A DNA stretch of 64,000 bases from Sialis fuliginosa (GCA_961205875.1 OY540816.1:19788701-19852700), one strand, 5' to 3'; shown: positions 23,950 to 37,128, counted from the stretch's first letter. Translations and numbers: made by a program. The notes: generated by a model not told the origin, from the sequence alone.

Positions 23950-24357
23950 TAGGGTGTTTTTTTAAAGACTTTCCAGCGGATTATTTCCATAATAACGAAT
24001 TTAAAAAAAAAATGTTTAGATAAAAGTTTCATGGGGTAAATATTGACAATATGGGGTGACCTTAGAAAGGTTGGGGTTTTCAGGTTCAACTTTTCTTTAT
24101 CAAATCTAAACCAATTGTTACAGATTCGTAATTTACGAGAAATATTTTTTTCTGAAAATGTTTATTTTTTATGATATGGAGCAAAAAAAATCTGGATATT
24201 TAATAATTTTTTATAACCTGAAAACCCATCAAAGTGACCTTTTTAAGGTCACTCCACATTGTCAATATTTAGCGCACTCAAAACCACGAAACTTTTGTCT
24301 GAAACATTTTTTCTGAAAATTCATTATTTTGGAAAGTCTATAAAAAAATACACCCGG
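23950..24357. mobile_element. TA-target foldback MITE
   Basis: GGGTGTTTTTTTAAAGACTT at the left is the inverse of AAGTCTATAAAAAAATACAC at the right, with CCCGG and TA beyond. The arms extend inward over about 185 bp, including GGGGTTTTCAGGTT and AACCTGAAAACCC, so the element is almost one hairpin. TA flanks fit a mariner-type or related transposase. Confidence 0.8.
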
Positions 24358-25310
24358 TATATATCTGTATGTATTATCTTTTAATATAAAAATATCAACA
24401 AAAAGCACTGCTTTTAACTTTATACTTGAAATGTTTAATAAGACGTTTTTAATATACTTTATATACCAGCACGAATATATTTTTTAAATACCTTTCAAGA
24501 GATTTATGGCTTGAAATATATGTAATTTAGTAGCTTCAAAAGACAAAAAAATGGTATGGGTAGATACCCATCTACTATTTAAAAGAAAAACAATTTAGTA
24601 GATACCTACCTTTGAAGTTGAAAATAAAAGGCATATTATTCATTTGTTTTTTAGTAAGTTATTTAATAGCAAATCTTGATTTCTGGGCTGGGATGATTAG
24701 TATATTTATGAATATTCAATATTTTTAAATAAATTATTTATTTATAATATAAAACTACATATTTATAACTCATTGTTTTGAATTAAATGACGTACATTAT
24801 AGGAATTTATATAAGTATTATTACTAAATAAAATATGATTTCTAGAAAAATGATAACAAAATATTATTTCGTAATATGGAATGAATTTTTGCAATACTAG
24901 GAATTTCGATTTTAATTAATGTGTACTAACGATTGTCTTATAAAATTCTGTCTTTAATCTTTACATTTATAAAACACAATGTCTTTTTATAGACGATGCA
25001 GACACAAGGAGATTATTGATAAATATCATTTTAAATTGGCTTCTCGACTTATGCAGAGCAATAGTCTTACTTTAAGATTATTAATAATAGGTATAAATTT
25101 TCTTTGTGAATGTCTAGAATAATCCGTCAAACAGAAATTATGTTTGTATTCTATAAAATCCATTTTATGCAGTAGATAAATCTATATCTATGGATGAAAA
25201 CGATACTAATATAACTTTACCTGGTGTTCATAAAATTCAAAATTAACTTTAATTTTCTTTAGCTTGATTAATATTGTATTATTTGTTAAAAAAATAAAAT
25301 AAAATAAATA
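24358..25310. other. A+T-rich desert
   Basis: No gene or element boundary recognised. Confidence 0.4.
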
Positions 25311-25447
25311 CAGTGGAACCTCGTGAATACGCTTTTAAAGAGACTGGGGGAAAACACGTACTGATGAAATATTTTAACATGGGGTCTTATGGAAGAATGC
25401 CGGAACCTAAAAAAAGAAAAAATTAACGTACTATCGAGGTTTCACTG
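25311..25447. mobile_element. pogo-like MITE, 137 bp
   Basis: CAGTGGAACCTCG at the left and CGAGGTTTCACTG at the right are inverted ends flanked on both sides by TA. CAGTRNAACCTCG is the usual terminus of pogo/Tigger elements. Too short to encode a transposase. Confidence 0.85.
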
Positions 25448-25629
25448 TACTCACGTTTTATTTTTCTTTGTCTTTGACTAGACTCGTGGTTACATTTTAT
25501 AATTTGTTTGTAAAAAATTTTTTTAAGAGTACAAAAATAACAGATTTTTATAATTGCACGTCGCTTCCAACCCGCCCTTAAAAAAAACAGGATCCAAAAT
25601 ATTTTTTCGGGTTGGGGGAGCAAAAAGTA

Positions 25630-25981
25630 GTCATTACCCCCTTCACTGAAATTAAATGCTCTATAAAAAAGATTCTATAAAATTTTCACCTAATATATTT
25701 TGATTATTGAGATATCTCAAATATTTTGGGATGTCACCCCTCCCACTTACACAAAATTGGGCCGTCCTCAACTATCCAACCAAGTTTGGTTCTTGAGTTA
25801 TGCGTTTGAAAAGGATACAGGGGACAGACAGACACACAGACAGACACGAAACGAAAAGTGTCTGTCTTGACGTGAAACGGAAAGATCAATTTAAAATTTT
25901 GAAATCGGAGAACAATTTTCTTTGTCTCATTTTAAAACGATCACAAAGCTTCTCGTATTTTCGATATTGCGAGAAAGCAAA
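25630..25981 (+). repeat. Family C repeat, 5'-truncated
   Basis: Keeps the block from AAATTAAATGCTCTATAAAA to GCGAGAAAGCAAAA, including GACGTGAAACGGAAAG and GAAATCGGAGAACAA, but lacks the TGCTTCCTCGTGC end. Confidence 0.8.
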
Positions 25982-26483
25982 AATGAAAAAACGTTCATTT
26001 TTTCATTATAGATATGAACCAAAACCGACACTAGCGCCATTAGAATGAACAAGTAACAGGTGTGCCATATATGTTATACATAGTTAATTATATTAATTAC
26101 CGTTTCAAAATTCGTAAACCCGTTTGAAATATCCCGGCATTTACCAAAAACTAATATCAGTTGTGAATGTAACGGATAAAGCCAGCATAAACCCTGATTT
26201 AATAACAAATGACGGGCTAAAGCAGGATATAAAAGAATAATTTCAATCAACTATTTGAAATGATGTTCTGATGGAAAATTAGACATGAATGGGACTAAAT
26301 GTATTATTTATAGTATTACTATTGAATGAAATAGTTGATTCAGTTTGCTTCAGTCTAATTTATCTATCAATAAAATAATAAACGGCAGGGGTTATTTTAA
26401 GAAAATTTTTCAACTGCAAATTTTTTTTGTTTTTTTTTTGCTTTGTATATTTCTCTCTTACAAATTATAGTGACTTTTTTTTA

Positions 26484-26758
26484 TTATAAAGGAGCCAGCT
26501 AGCAACCACTTTCAAATAGGGTATTAATTCTGTGATAGTATCTATGGAATTTAAAGCAGTGATACTTCAACTTATTATAACACAGTTGGCGATTCTGACC
26601 ATACAAAATAATTTTCATAATATCGCCACTGTTTTAATACCGTTGGTGTTTACATACTACGCGTGCGCAAAAATTGTCAAACACTTCATGAAGCTACAAG
26701 AGAACTGTCAGATAGGTTAGAAACCTAATTTGAAAATGCTTGCTAGCTAGTTTATAAT
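26484..26758 (+). mobile_element. MITE family H with a small conserved frame
   Basis: TTATAAAGGAGCCAGCTAGC is mirrored by GCTAGCTAGTTTATAATA. Between them a 62-codon frame (26532-26720) aligns without a gap over about 58 residues with the minus-strand frame at 47954-47748 of another copy (shared TVLIP, ACAK, NNFHNI). The frame is hydrophobic with no known motif. It may be chance or a relic. Confidence 0.75.
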
Positions 26759-27479
26759 AGCGGATATTACACTTTTTTATATATTTTTTTCTACTTGCAA
26801 TTTTTCAACTACACAAATTAGCAGTTTTCATTTTTGGAACACCAATCAATTCTACACAAAAAGTGCTTTAAGAAATCGCAAACAAAAAGTACCTATCTAC
26901 TTTGACAAAAAGGTTATAACCATTTAAAAAATTTCTGAATTTTCAGATTTTTGAATATACCTCCTAAACTATATACAATTATTCATATTTTTTGACGTAG
27001 TAATACTCACCACTTCCTTACAAATAATTAATTTCATTTAACCGAATCTGTACCTCTTATCTTGAATATCATGTATATTAACCCAATGGTGACCAGCGTA
27101 CGGAGTGCTTTTGTTAAGATTTTGCGTTGCTGTAAGATTATTTTAATTCGAATGGGTTTGAAATCATACTTATTTTCGAATATTGGACTGAATACATCAA
27201 CAATGCAATTACCAACGTTCTGGAGTTTCAGTATACGATATCAGCAATATCGGTAAGAAAAAAAAACCTTGGTCACGATTGGGTTAATATCGATTATCTT
27301 TTTTTTCTTCAAAAATCATTAGAAAAAATATAGCGTTGAACAACTTTAATAAATAATAAATTTCCCTTTGAGCCTATATTTTTAAATTATTTCTATAAAA
27401 GTTTAAACACAGTGCTGCTTATATACTGTGTTAAATTTACCAGAATAGCTATAAAATTAAAAAAATAATAAAACAAGCA
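26759..27479. other. A+T-rich DNA
   Basis: The 64-codon frame at 27062-27256 has no supporting feature. No gene claimed. Confidence 0.35.
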
Positions 27480-27720
27480 TGGAAGAATGAGGAAGCGCTC
27501 GGAAATGTCTTCCATTAATTATGAAATATTAATAAAGCGATGCGAAACATAAAAAATTAATACCGGTTATCTGAGGTGTAGTTGGCAGCCCTGAGTAATC
27601 CGCGAGTAAGCTTACGGTATAGCAATATTCTATCGCTTGTAATACATAGACTCAAGTGGATATTACATTTAGAATGAAATCGTTCGTAGTGAGTTTTTGA
27701 AGTTTTGTTATAACTAATTA
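27480..27720 (+). promoter_or_regulatory. Single-copy, less A+T-rich island with a possible mini first exon
   Basis: GTAGTTGGCAGCCCTGAG, TAATCCGCGAGTAAGC and neighbours are not repeated in the window. At 27674-27688 ATGAAATCGTTCGTA is followed by GTGAGT, a 5-codon phase-0 exon (MKSFV). Many insect cuticular and secreted protein genes start with such a tiny signal-peptide exon, but no TATA box or downstream exon was found. Confidence 0.2.
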
Positions 27721-30700
27721 ATTTCAAGGCAATTTGTATTTTTTTTTAATTGAAATTATTGGTGTTTATTTTACCAATTAATACATATTGAAGTGAGCTT
27801 TGGGAAATTCAAAATAAAAAATAATTTTCTTTGTATCAATTTTTTGAATTTTGATAACTAGATAACTTAATGATGTATTGATAACAGTCTAAAATTTTAA
27901 TATGTTATTTATGGTTAGCTCATATATTTTACTATTTTTTTATTAAATATTGGACGTATGGTTTTTGAGTAATTGGATATTAAAAATATTATTATATTTA
28001 TTATTATTCGAAACTTCAATCCTTTTAAATACTATAAAAATTATAAAACATAAACATTCACGTGTAGTTTCAGAACCAGGTTTATTCAAAGTAATGAAAA
28101 ACTAGAAATACATGACAGCATGTTTGTAAAGATGCATAAACAAACAATAGAGTGCGAATTACAGGCAAACAACGTGTACGAGTGCAATAAGTCGGTAAAA
28201 AATGTGTCGATAAATGTAACAAATCATGTATATTACATACATATGGTAACAGTCCGACATCTATTAGGGTTCTAAAAGTCTATCTATATATATAAATATC
28301 AATTTCTTAGACTATTTAAAAATTTTATACTTATCTCTATCTCCTATCTGAATATAGTAAATGATAATTTTTTGACACTAGTGCCAACTGTATAAAAATA
28401 AAATTGGTTACACTCAAAAAACATTGTTCGATTGGTTAAATAAATAATTTAATAATTTGAGATAAACTGTATATTGTAACTGTGGGTATTTGTCGTTCGT
28501 GAAACCGGGCATAAATCTGGAGTCTTTAGTAAACTAACCGCAGAAGCACAGTATCTGTAGTTACTTTAAAAATAAAATTTCATTATTCGTTTCATTTAAA
28601 AGCACCCGACAGGAAAGTCAAACAATTTTATTAGGTTTCTATTCGACATTAAAAAAAATGAAACATATTTTTAATAGCAGAATAAAACTCAAATATAATA
28701 TAGAAACATAATATGTATTCAGGTCAAACAGTGAAACACGTTATTTATTTTATAATAAGGCCGTTTGAAAATAATTCATATTTCAGCAAAAGTTATTTTC
28801 GAAAACCCTAATTAACAATAATAATAATCAAAACATAAATCAATTTGGGAATTCAACTGACATTGTTTGCGAATATATGTCATCAAAATTGCAGAAAAGC
28901 AAATAATCGACACTGTAATGCTGTACATATATGATACAGTAACACATCGGTAAAACGAAAACTATATATAGGGTCGAGCGGGGTAAATATGAAACACTAA
29001 AAAAAACAAGCTTGCAACTAAAAAACTAATTTGTTTATAGGAGAATTATAAAAACTGACATCATCATTAAGGTTTGTTAAAGCGACCTGAAAATATGAAT
29101 CACCTAATAAATGATGTGTCACCCTTACAGATTTCCCTGTTAGACGATGTCAAAACGTGTGAAATAAATTTTAATTCTTTGCACATAACTTTCTGTATAG
29201 CTCAGATATTAATTAGAGTTACAATTTCACATTGATATGCCACAAAGAAGATAAATCAAAGTTGCCTTTGTAGCTTTTCTTTTAATTTTTCGAGAAATAT
29301 TTTCCATTAGAGGCCTGTTTCACTTTTTCCCTTACTTTCACTTTTTTACCTTCCTAAGGTTATAAATGAAACACACTTTTTTCATTTTTAAAGTCCGTAT
29401 TGTATCGTACAGTGTACCTATCCTAAAATTCGTTTAATAACTCAATTTCATTGAACCCATATATAACGCTATACGAGGTATATTTGTGAATAATGGAAAA
29501 CTATCGTATTATAAATTGAACGACAAATCTGTATATAATATAAATATTACCTAAATATTTGTAAACATTGAATTGGTGAGAAAATCGTCGTTGAGGTAGG
29601 TTATGGTTCAAGGCTGTAGAAATGTAATGAATACATTTTTTTTTTCGATTATACAGCACATTATAAGTTCACTGATATAAATAGACTGGATTAGTTTTTG
29701 CCTACCTTTCAAATTGCTATAACTATATTAAAGATTTTATAATGTACTCTGATTGTACTTTCACATTTAATTTATTGATTTATTTTTTTGCAGTATTTAT
29801 ATTTCACACTCTATTAAACCATTATCAGTATATTATGAAATAAAATATAAATAAACAAATTATAAAATATAAAACATTCTGGAATTTTTTCGTATTTTAT
29901 GGATATTTGATCTTTTCAGAAATAAAACTTATAATTTCACTTGTGTGTTTCACGCCAGCCAAATACAGGGGGGGGGGTATTTAATAAATTTAAACACTGA
30001 GCCACCCCCGCGGAAATACGGTACAGGTGATGAGGGGTTAAATGCGCAGCGATCATTTTGCGCGCTAAATTACAATCAATGATTTTGGTTTCAAGTTATA
30101 AACCTCGATTAGATCTATAATTTTTGTGTTAAAAAAAATTGTTAGATTATTAATTTAATTGTTTACTTTATTTATTTAATTCGCATGGTTAATGAAATCA
30201 AAAGAAGTTTCACTTCAACCGAGCGTTTATGTGGGTGCAGCACATACCTTTTTTTGTAGTCCAGTGTTTAGTGTTAAAATTTCAAAACATTTTAAAGAAT
30301 CGTAGAATGTTACAGCCCTTTTTACTATATAAAAAAACACACACACAAATCGTGGGTTAATTAACTAGATCGATGTTAATATTGCAATTGTTTTTGATTC
30401 CACAAAATCGAATGAAAGGATTCTCAATTATTTAAACCTTAATCCTCTTGAATATTGTGTTTGTAATCAAATAGAAACGTTAGTACACAAAAAACAGCTT
30501 ACACACGTTTTGTATCAAAATGTCAAAATAACGAATTTAAGCCGTTTGAATTTGAATTTTTCAGCTTGAAAACTAAACTTAATATCAATAGTTAATGGAC
30601 CTAAACACACAGATTTAAATAAAATTTAAAATTTATATAAAATCAAATGATTTATTCATTGTACCTGAATTTTTGGTGTACTTTACTTAATTGTATGTAA

Positions 30701-30859
30701 TTACTAAATGGTTCATAAAAACGATTTGAAAATTCAAAACGTGAAACTAGACTATATAACAAACATTTTAAGATCATTCTGAAGTTTGTATTACTTATAG
30801 TTCCAAAGTACTATGTCGTCAAACGGTATTCATATGTACAATACTTATGTAGGTAATTT
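27721..30859. other. A+T-rich desert with one unbounded repeat
   Basis: No gene seen. GGGTCGAGCGGGGTAAATAT at 28971 looks like the terminus of a DNA element (GAAACAC follows), and GTGTTTCACGCC at 29945 may lie near its other side, but matching inverted ends could not be shown. GTGGGTATTTGTCGTTCGTG (28482) is a short, less A+T-rich single-copy patch. Confidence 0.4.
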
Positions 30860-31230
30860 AATCCTTGAGGATTGTACTCGGGGCGGACCTCCCCCCACTG
30901 TAGATTGATGATTCAAAAACAGAAATGATGAGATTTAAAAAAAAAAACTTAAAAGTGTACTCAAAATTATTTTTTCATTTTACCCTATAGGTCTCCTACA
31001 GTGCAACAAAAAATGTTTTAGGATCTTTTGATTTTAACCCTTCAGTGACGATATATTTGCTTTTTAATGTTGTTATCAGAGTGTTACCTAAACTATCGAT
31101 ACAAAAAAACTCTAGCAAAAATAGTTTATGAAAAATTTAAAAATAACTCTTTTTTTTAATATAAATCGTAGTAAGAATGACTACGGAACCCTATCAAGTG
31201 CGTGCCCAACACGCACTTGGCCGTTTTTTT
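30860..31230 (+). repeat. Interspersed repeat family K with hairpin tail
   Basis: Shares CAGAAATGATGAGATTT, AGGTCTCCTA, CAACAAAAAATGT and TTTTAACCCTTCAGT with 62100-62470. It ends CTACGGAACCCTATC, then a perfect 10-bp stem CAAGTGCGTG / CACGCACTTG (31195-31204, 31210-31219) with a 5-nt loop, then GCCG and T7. This tail resembles repeats common in Lepidoptera. The T-run after the stem looks like a Pol III terminator but may be chance. Confidence 0.7.
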
Positions 31231-32740
31231 AATTAGAATGATACATTATAAATCATATATTATTAATAGATTCAAACAACGTGATGTTTTTGTTTACTAA
31301 ATGGTCTAACAAAAAATATTTAGATATCAAAAAGGTGCCAAATATATTTATATATATTCATGAACGAGTAACGAAATTACATAATATATAGAGTGGAGAT
31401 ATGTCGCTTTAGTCGCTTACTATTTTAGTAACAAAACAACAATCTTATTTAAAATCAAATTAAATTTTGCGACGCATGTGGAATAGTTTTTATCGGTCAT
31501 TCCATAAATAACTGCACACTTTTTTTTTGTTGTTACCGATTTTTTTAATTTTTACATATGATTTAGTACTAGTTAAAAGAAGATTTTTAACGGTACTTAA
31601 AAATCGAAAAAAATTCCCCCCAAAAATATCGACTTTTTTTTTTAAAACAAAATTTCTCAAAAAATATCAAAGATAGCGTAAAAATACAAGGGATCAATTT
31701 TGTAGGAAAATGTATATAATTTATTTTAAAAAATATTTTGCTGCACAAAACTTTTATTTAAATATATTTTTTTTATTTATAAAATTTAACTGAAAATTTG
31801 GGGCACATGTCAATTCTGAATTTTAAAAATAAAAATATATGTTGTAGCTTAATCATTCCTGAGTATGTAGCACTTTGAAAATTTATGAACATATGAAAAC
31901 TTCATTTCAATCGGGCAAACTATTCGGGGAATAATCGGCTCGATTTTCCTATATACGACCCAATCTGCAGTACCCCCACTCTACCTCCCGACAAATCGGC
32001 CCTGAAGATTGGGTGGCTTTTATATTTTTTGCACTCACTTCTTTCTAGCACCTCGTCTAATAGTAACAACGCTTTGTATATTTCTTTGTATAAGATGGCA
32101 GTATAAACAAATACAGGGCGTCTGAAATCGAGATGCCTCGGGCGGCAGAAAACCTAGAGCCTACACTGATACACACACACATACACATGCAGTTACACAC
32201 ACGCCAAAAATCAAAGAGAAAAATACAATTCGAAAGGTCAACATTTGTGTTGAAAAGATAAAAGAAGAGGAGATGAAAGTAAAATTATGCGAATCACAAT
32301 CACTGCTTGTTTACAACTTGAAACCCGGAATTAGAGTAACCGCCCGGAGCATCAAAAATACTCCGGTGTGTGGGGAAGGGGGGGGGGACAAAACATCGAA
32401 TCCTCTCTACGTATGTCATGTTACTATGTATGTGACGTGAAATTGGGAAGGGGGGGGTGGACTTGTGTTCATAATATGTATATTTAATGTAAAGAAAATA
32501 ATACAGATTCCCTCTCGATTTCTGTCGTTTGTTTCCTCGAAGAATATACTACGTAAAATTAAATATATGCCTGAAAGGAAAAATAATATAATGCATATTA
32601 CCTTGTAGGATGCGTTTGTGGAGCCTGAGAAATCATCTTTTACTTTCCTTTGATGAAAATCGCGGTAAATTATTATTTATATTTTGTAATTTTGTTCTTG
32701 ATTTTTGATGTTTGATTTGAATATCGCTTTAAGATGATAT
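31231..32740. other. A+T-rich DNA with element fragments and G-tracts
   Basis: No gene. CATTCCATAAATAACTGCAC (31499) and GCCTCGGGCGGCAGAAAAC (32133) look like termini of DNA elements. G-runs at about 32371-32388 and 32445-32458 are local and could form quadruplexes. Confidence 0.4.
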
Positions 32741-33246
32741 AAGGTACTGGCACCAGTTATGGCCGCTATAAGAACAATTTTTATTGTTTTTGTGATTGAC
32801 GGGCTTGTTTTTTGTAATTCTCATGAACTCATGTTACTAATAAAACAAGTTACTCTTTATTTAATCAATTTAATTACCAAAGTCCGCAAATATAGTTTGT
32901 TTTTTAAATTATAGCTTTTTATTTTGTTTATGTTTTTTCTCCAGTAATGGATAAAGTAAAACGAGTAATGAGATGGACACTTGCTAATGAGTAAAAAATG
33001 ATAAGTATATACTACGACACAAAATATATAAAAGAAAGAATCGTAACTAATAGTTAGTTTAAATGACCACCATTTTGACACCTATTGGCCGATTGTCATC
33101 AAATCACGCTGTAAGACAGTTAAATATATATAGATTAATATTCAGAATTGGTAGTAATCAAATATCAAGAAATATTTCTAATTCAGTACATTTAAAATAA
33201 AAATAGCCATTACTGGGGTCATATGCAAGACTGGTGCCAGTACCTT
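32741..33246 (+). mobile_element. MITE family A, complete copy
   Basis: AAGGTACTGGCACCAG at the left, CTGGTGCCAGTACCTT at the right, 506 bp. Flanked by ATAT/ATAT, consistent with insertion at TA. Confidence 0.9.
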
Positions 33247-33455
33247 ATATATTTACGATAAAAAATAACAATACATTTGTCATTATTTGTCTTCATTCTC
33301 AAGATGTGGATATTTTTAGTTCATTGATTTATTTTATTTTATTCAAAAATCAAGTAGGTACTTGACAATCCACTTAAAATGACATTATTTTGACTTTTGA
33401 ATGAATACTTGGGAAAGGTGGGGGGGATATTATGATCAATAATCAAAACTAATAT

Positions 33456-33765
33456 AAGGTACTGGCACCAGTCTTGGATATGACCCCAGTAATGGTAAGT
33501 TTTTTAATTAAATGTACTAAATTAGAAATATTTGTTGATATTTGATTACTACCATTTCTGAATATTAATCTATATACATTTAACTGTCTTACAGCGTGAT
33601 TTGATGACAATCGGCCAATAGGTGTCAAAATGGTGGGCATTTAAACTAATTATTAGTTTGATTTATTTATTAATTATATTTTCATAGTAACTGCTTTACA
33701 TTGTTTCAAATTCGATGATTCTTTCTTTTATATCTTTTGTGTCGTATATATGGTACTTATCAAAA
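33456..33765 (-). mobile_element. MITE family A, truncated copy
   Basis: Opens with AAGGTACTGGCACCAG and the TCTTGGATATGACC end, then stops at TTTTGTGTCGTATATATG, so the second inverted end is missing. It lies only 210 bp from the complete copy, in the opposite orientation. Confidence 0.85.
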
Positions 33766-34499
33766 AATAAATTAATACATTTTTATAGTTAGGGGATTTG
33801 TATTTGTTATGTCAAAAACTGTTAAATTTAATAACTAGTTATATACTTTTCAATTTTTTAAATTTTTTTTTTAGTTTCCTATCCAATTTTGAAAATATTC
33901 ATTGTAATACACGTCGAAACGTTGTCCAAAAAATTTGATACATTTAACTAGGTAATGCCCAGATAATTTTTTTTTGCGAGATGAAAATTTCGAGTACACA
34001 TAGTTAATAAATAAGAAACTCGCATTACTAAAAATAAAATATGACCGTGGGAGAGTAAATATCTAAAGGACAGATGAAAATAAACACAGCGTTGTAAACA
34101 AAATTTTACTTTTCTCAATTAGATAAAGTTGCGATGAATTTTCTGTTAGTGTTTTCTTATTCCTACCCCGCCTTAGATTTTCCATTTGATGTTTTATTTA
34201 AATATTAATCATTAATTGGTTATTTTAAGTCATTTTCTAAATTACGAGTGGGTTCTTTTACGTAAAATATCTGTAATTATTATTATATTATATGGATTTA
34301 ATATTATATTTCTGATGAATTGCTTAAGAGGTTAAAGAGATTAACTCCATTCGATGTTTTTTTAGGTAGATACTTTTCATTTATTTGTAAAAAAAATAAT
34401 AAAAATTATTTTAGAATTTTAAACCAATCAATCTTGTTGATTTTGCTGTTACCATATAAACGGAAAACTGTATTTCCTTATTGTATATTAATTGATTAA
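33766..34499. other. A+T-rich DNA
   Basis: No gene supported. Confidence 0.35.
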
Positions 34500-34735
34500 C
34501 GGAGAAACGTCTATTTGGAACTATCATCTCTCATAAATACTAAATTCAATTGTAATTTAAAACATATTTGCATATTATAAATTTTTAACTAACGCCTCTG
34601 GGATAATAAACATGAAAATGACGATTGTGACATTTAAAAAAAGATAGCCGCCGTAAAATTTTTGTAACAGTTTCATATACGGACTAGCATTGGTTGTTAT
34701 GTATCCATAGTCTTTCCTAATCTGAGGCTAAAAGG
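34500..34735 (-). repeat. Interspersed repeat family B, reverse copy
   Basis: Mirrors 48057-48300: ACTATCATCTCTCATA, CCTCTGGGATAATA, GCCGCCGTAAAATTTT, GGTTGTTATGTATCCATAG. Confidence 0.8.
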
Positions 34736-34843
34736 CTGTGACAGACAAACACTAAAAATGTCATAAAATATAATCATTTTATCGTTAATGGTAATTTACA
34801 TAATTTTAAAACTAATTATGTAATTATAAACAAACAAAAATTA

Positions 34844-35315
34844 TGACTGTTTCATTTAATAGAGTAGGTAGCAAAATAGTCACTTTGGGGATTATTTATA
34901 TAAATTTATAACTGGAAAAATGTAAGACCCAGGTCCAAACTTGGTACAGTGAATTTGTAGGTAACATTATGACACACCAAAATAATGATAAAAAAATACC
35001 ACATATATAGGTACTTTTGGAAAAAAATGTCATTTTCATAAAAATAAATATATTTTTTGACTTTGATAAGCAATAACGCTGAACTGGAAACACGGCTAGC
35101 AAAAACGCTAATACTGAAAAATACGTTAGTTAATTACCTATGAAACTGTCTCATTGTGGTTGCTCTATTTACATTTCTTTGGAAGTTACGAGATAATATT
35201 TGTTTGTAAGTACTACTCTGAAGGAAGTTTTTAAACATCCTGTAGCTCAGGGTGTTGAAGATAGACTTCACCTTCCCGTACATTTTTTACTAATAACGAG
35301 CCAATGAATCAGCTC
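34844..35315 (+). repeat. Interspersed repeat family I
   Basis: Same sequence as 50620-51377 (AGACCCAGGTCCAAAC, ACACGGCTAGCAA, TTTGTTTGTAAGTACTACTC, GAATCAGCTC) without the hAT insertion found there. It serves as the empty-site reference for that insertion. No conserved protein frame. Confidence 0.85.
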
Positions 35316-35640
35316 TTAAATGCAAGCAGTAGATGCATTTTATTACACCTTTAATCTCCACTGAATGATATAATTATATACGGAAACATTCTGAATTAAC
35401 CTTGAAAATATTCTATACCGTTTACTATTGCTGTAGTACACTATAAGTGCATTATTACTTTCTGTACCACGCAACCAAATGTCAAACTGGTTTATTTTTA
35501 AACACACTGTTTTATTCCCGCATTCTTGACAATTATGCCCATTAAATATAATCGGCCTTATTATTAAAACAATTTCTTAAATTGATTAGTTTTTATATAT
35601 AGTAGTTACTACTGGTTATGTCAATACTGTTTAACAGTGT
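35316..35640. other. A+T-rich DNA
   Basis: No gene supported. Confidence 0.35.
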
Positions 35641-36130
35641 TTTGCTTCCTCGCCATATCGAAGGTACGAGAAGCTTTGTGATCGTTTTAAAATGACAAAA
35701 AATTGTTCTCCGATTTCATAAATTTAAATTGTCTTTCCGTTTGAGGTCAAGACAAACACTTATTCTGTATGTCTGTCCCCTGAATCCTTGTCACACGCAT
35801 AACTCATAAACCACCGAACCGATATTAATGAAATTTGGTTGGCTGGTTGAGTCTGGCTTGAGGACGGTTACATTTCAAAATTATTAAAATCGTGTATATG
35901 GGGGAGGGGTGACACCACAAAATTTTTATTTTTGGAAGATTTCTCAAGAAAGACACATGTTACGTGAAAATTCAATTTTCTATGATATAAGTCACACAAC
36001 GTTTGTTGTAAAATATTCCCTTACAAAGATTTATCTTAATTTGCTTTAAAAAATCGTCATTTGTTTTTTTTATATCGCTACTTACTTACCACGAGGAAGC
36101 ACTGTGCATTTATTTGGAAGATGTTTTTTT
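35641..36130 (-). mobile_element. Family C repeat, reverse orientation
   Basis: Starts TTGCTTCCTCGCCATATCG and ends CACGAGGAAGCACTGTGC with ATTTGGAAGATG. Internal part lacks the GTCAAAATGACATTT repeats. Confidence 0.8.
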
Positions 36131-36668
36131 TATCTCTTTTATCAGTTATCCAGAAAGATTTTTTTATATAATAACACGATGATGTTAAAAAATTGCGAAA
36201 GGTGGTTTTGATCTAATATTAAAATTATTACATCTTATCAGAAATATGCTTATCATTTAAAGCTAATAAAAATATTATTTAACTACAATTTGTAGATTAT
36301 ATTTATTGTTAGATTACCTTCTGTAAGTTATATTTATTAATCTATTCCAGTTTAAACACGACGTAAAAAACCATAAGTACTAAAACCTTTGTTAAGTTTC
36401 TACTATTTATGATAATAGTATTAGGAATATAATAATTCTTAAGTTGGTATTACCGGATTTGAACTTGCAGTGATAAAAACGTTTATACCCGTCTGTTCTG
36501 TTGTGTTGGAGAGAGAATTAGTACAAGAAAGAGAGGGATGATTCGGTGCAAAAACCATACAGACAAACCAAACATGTCCGAACTTGATATTTTTTGCTTT
36601 TAGTAGTTTATTTTGTTTGATATACAAACCTGCCACCTGTCTAGTCCCATAAGAGGATGTAGTGTTGG
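36131..36668. other. Single-copy-looking flank of the large transposon
   Basis: A 65-codon minus-strand frame (36636-36439) has no recognisable motif and is not claimed. No other feature. Confidence 0.35.
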
Positions 36669-36690
36669 TACACTGTTAAAAATTTCTTTT

Positions 36691-37128
36691 GTAATTTTAC
36701 AAAAATGTGTAGGAAGTTTTTACGCACCACAATTTTCGGAATTATGGAACACAGTTTTGTAAATTTACTATACAATTTATCACAACTCAATTTTAAACTA
36801 TTACAAATCATCTGTCGCAAAATTACTAATCATTTACTAGACTTATGTTTAGTAATATTACTGTACATTATTCGTAATTTTACTAAGCCAAATGTTTCTA
36901 ATAATTTTAGTAATTTTACAAAAATGTGTAGGAAGTTTTTACGCACCACAATTTTCGGAATTATGGAACACAGTTTTGTAAATTTACTATACAATTTATC
37001 ACAACTCAATTTTAAACTATTACAAATCATCTGTCGCAAAATTACTAATCATTTACTAGACTTATGTTTAGTAATATTACTGTACATTATTCGTAATTTT
37101 ACTAAGCCAAATGTTTCTAATAATTTTA
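36691..37128. repeat. Subterminal tandem duplication, 219-bp unit (left side)
   Basis: GTAATTTTACAAAAATGTG begins two nearly identical units at 36691 and 36910. The 158-codon plus-strand frame here (36705-37181) is simply this repeat read twice. Further GTAATTTTACTAA-like motifs continue to about 37510. Confidence 0.9.

Noticed and set aside
30300..30340. Possible tRNA or snRNA genes anywhere in the window
   Set aside because: No cloverleaf with a GGTTCGAAT-type T-loop paired to an A-box could be assembled; isolated GGTTCGAA hits fall inside the hAT MITE at 49678.
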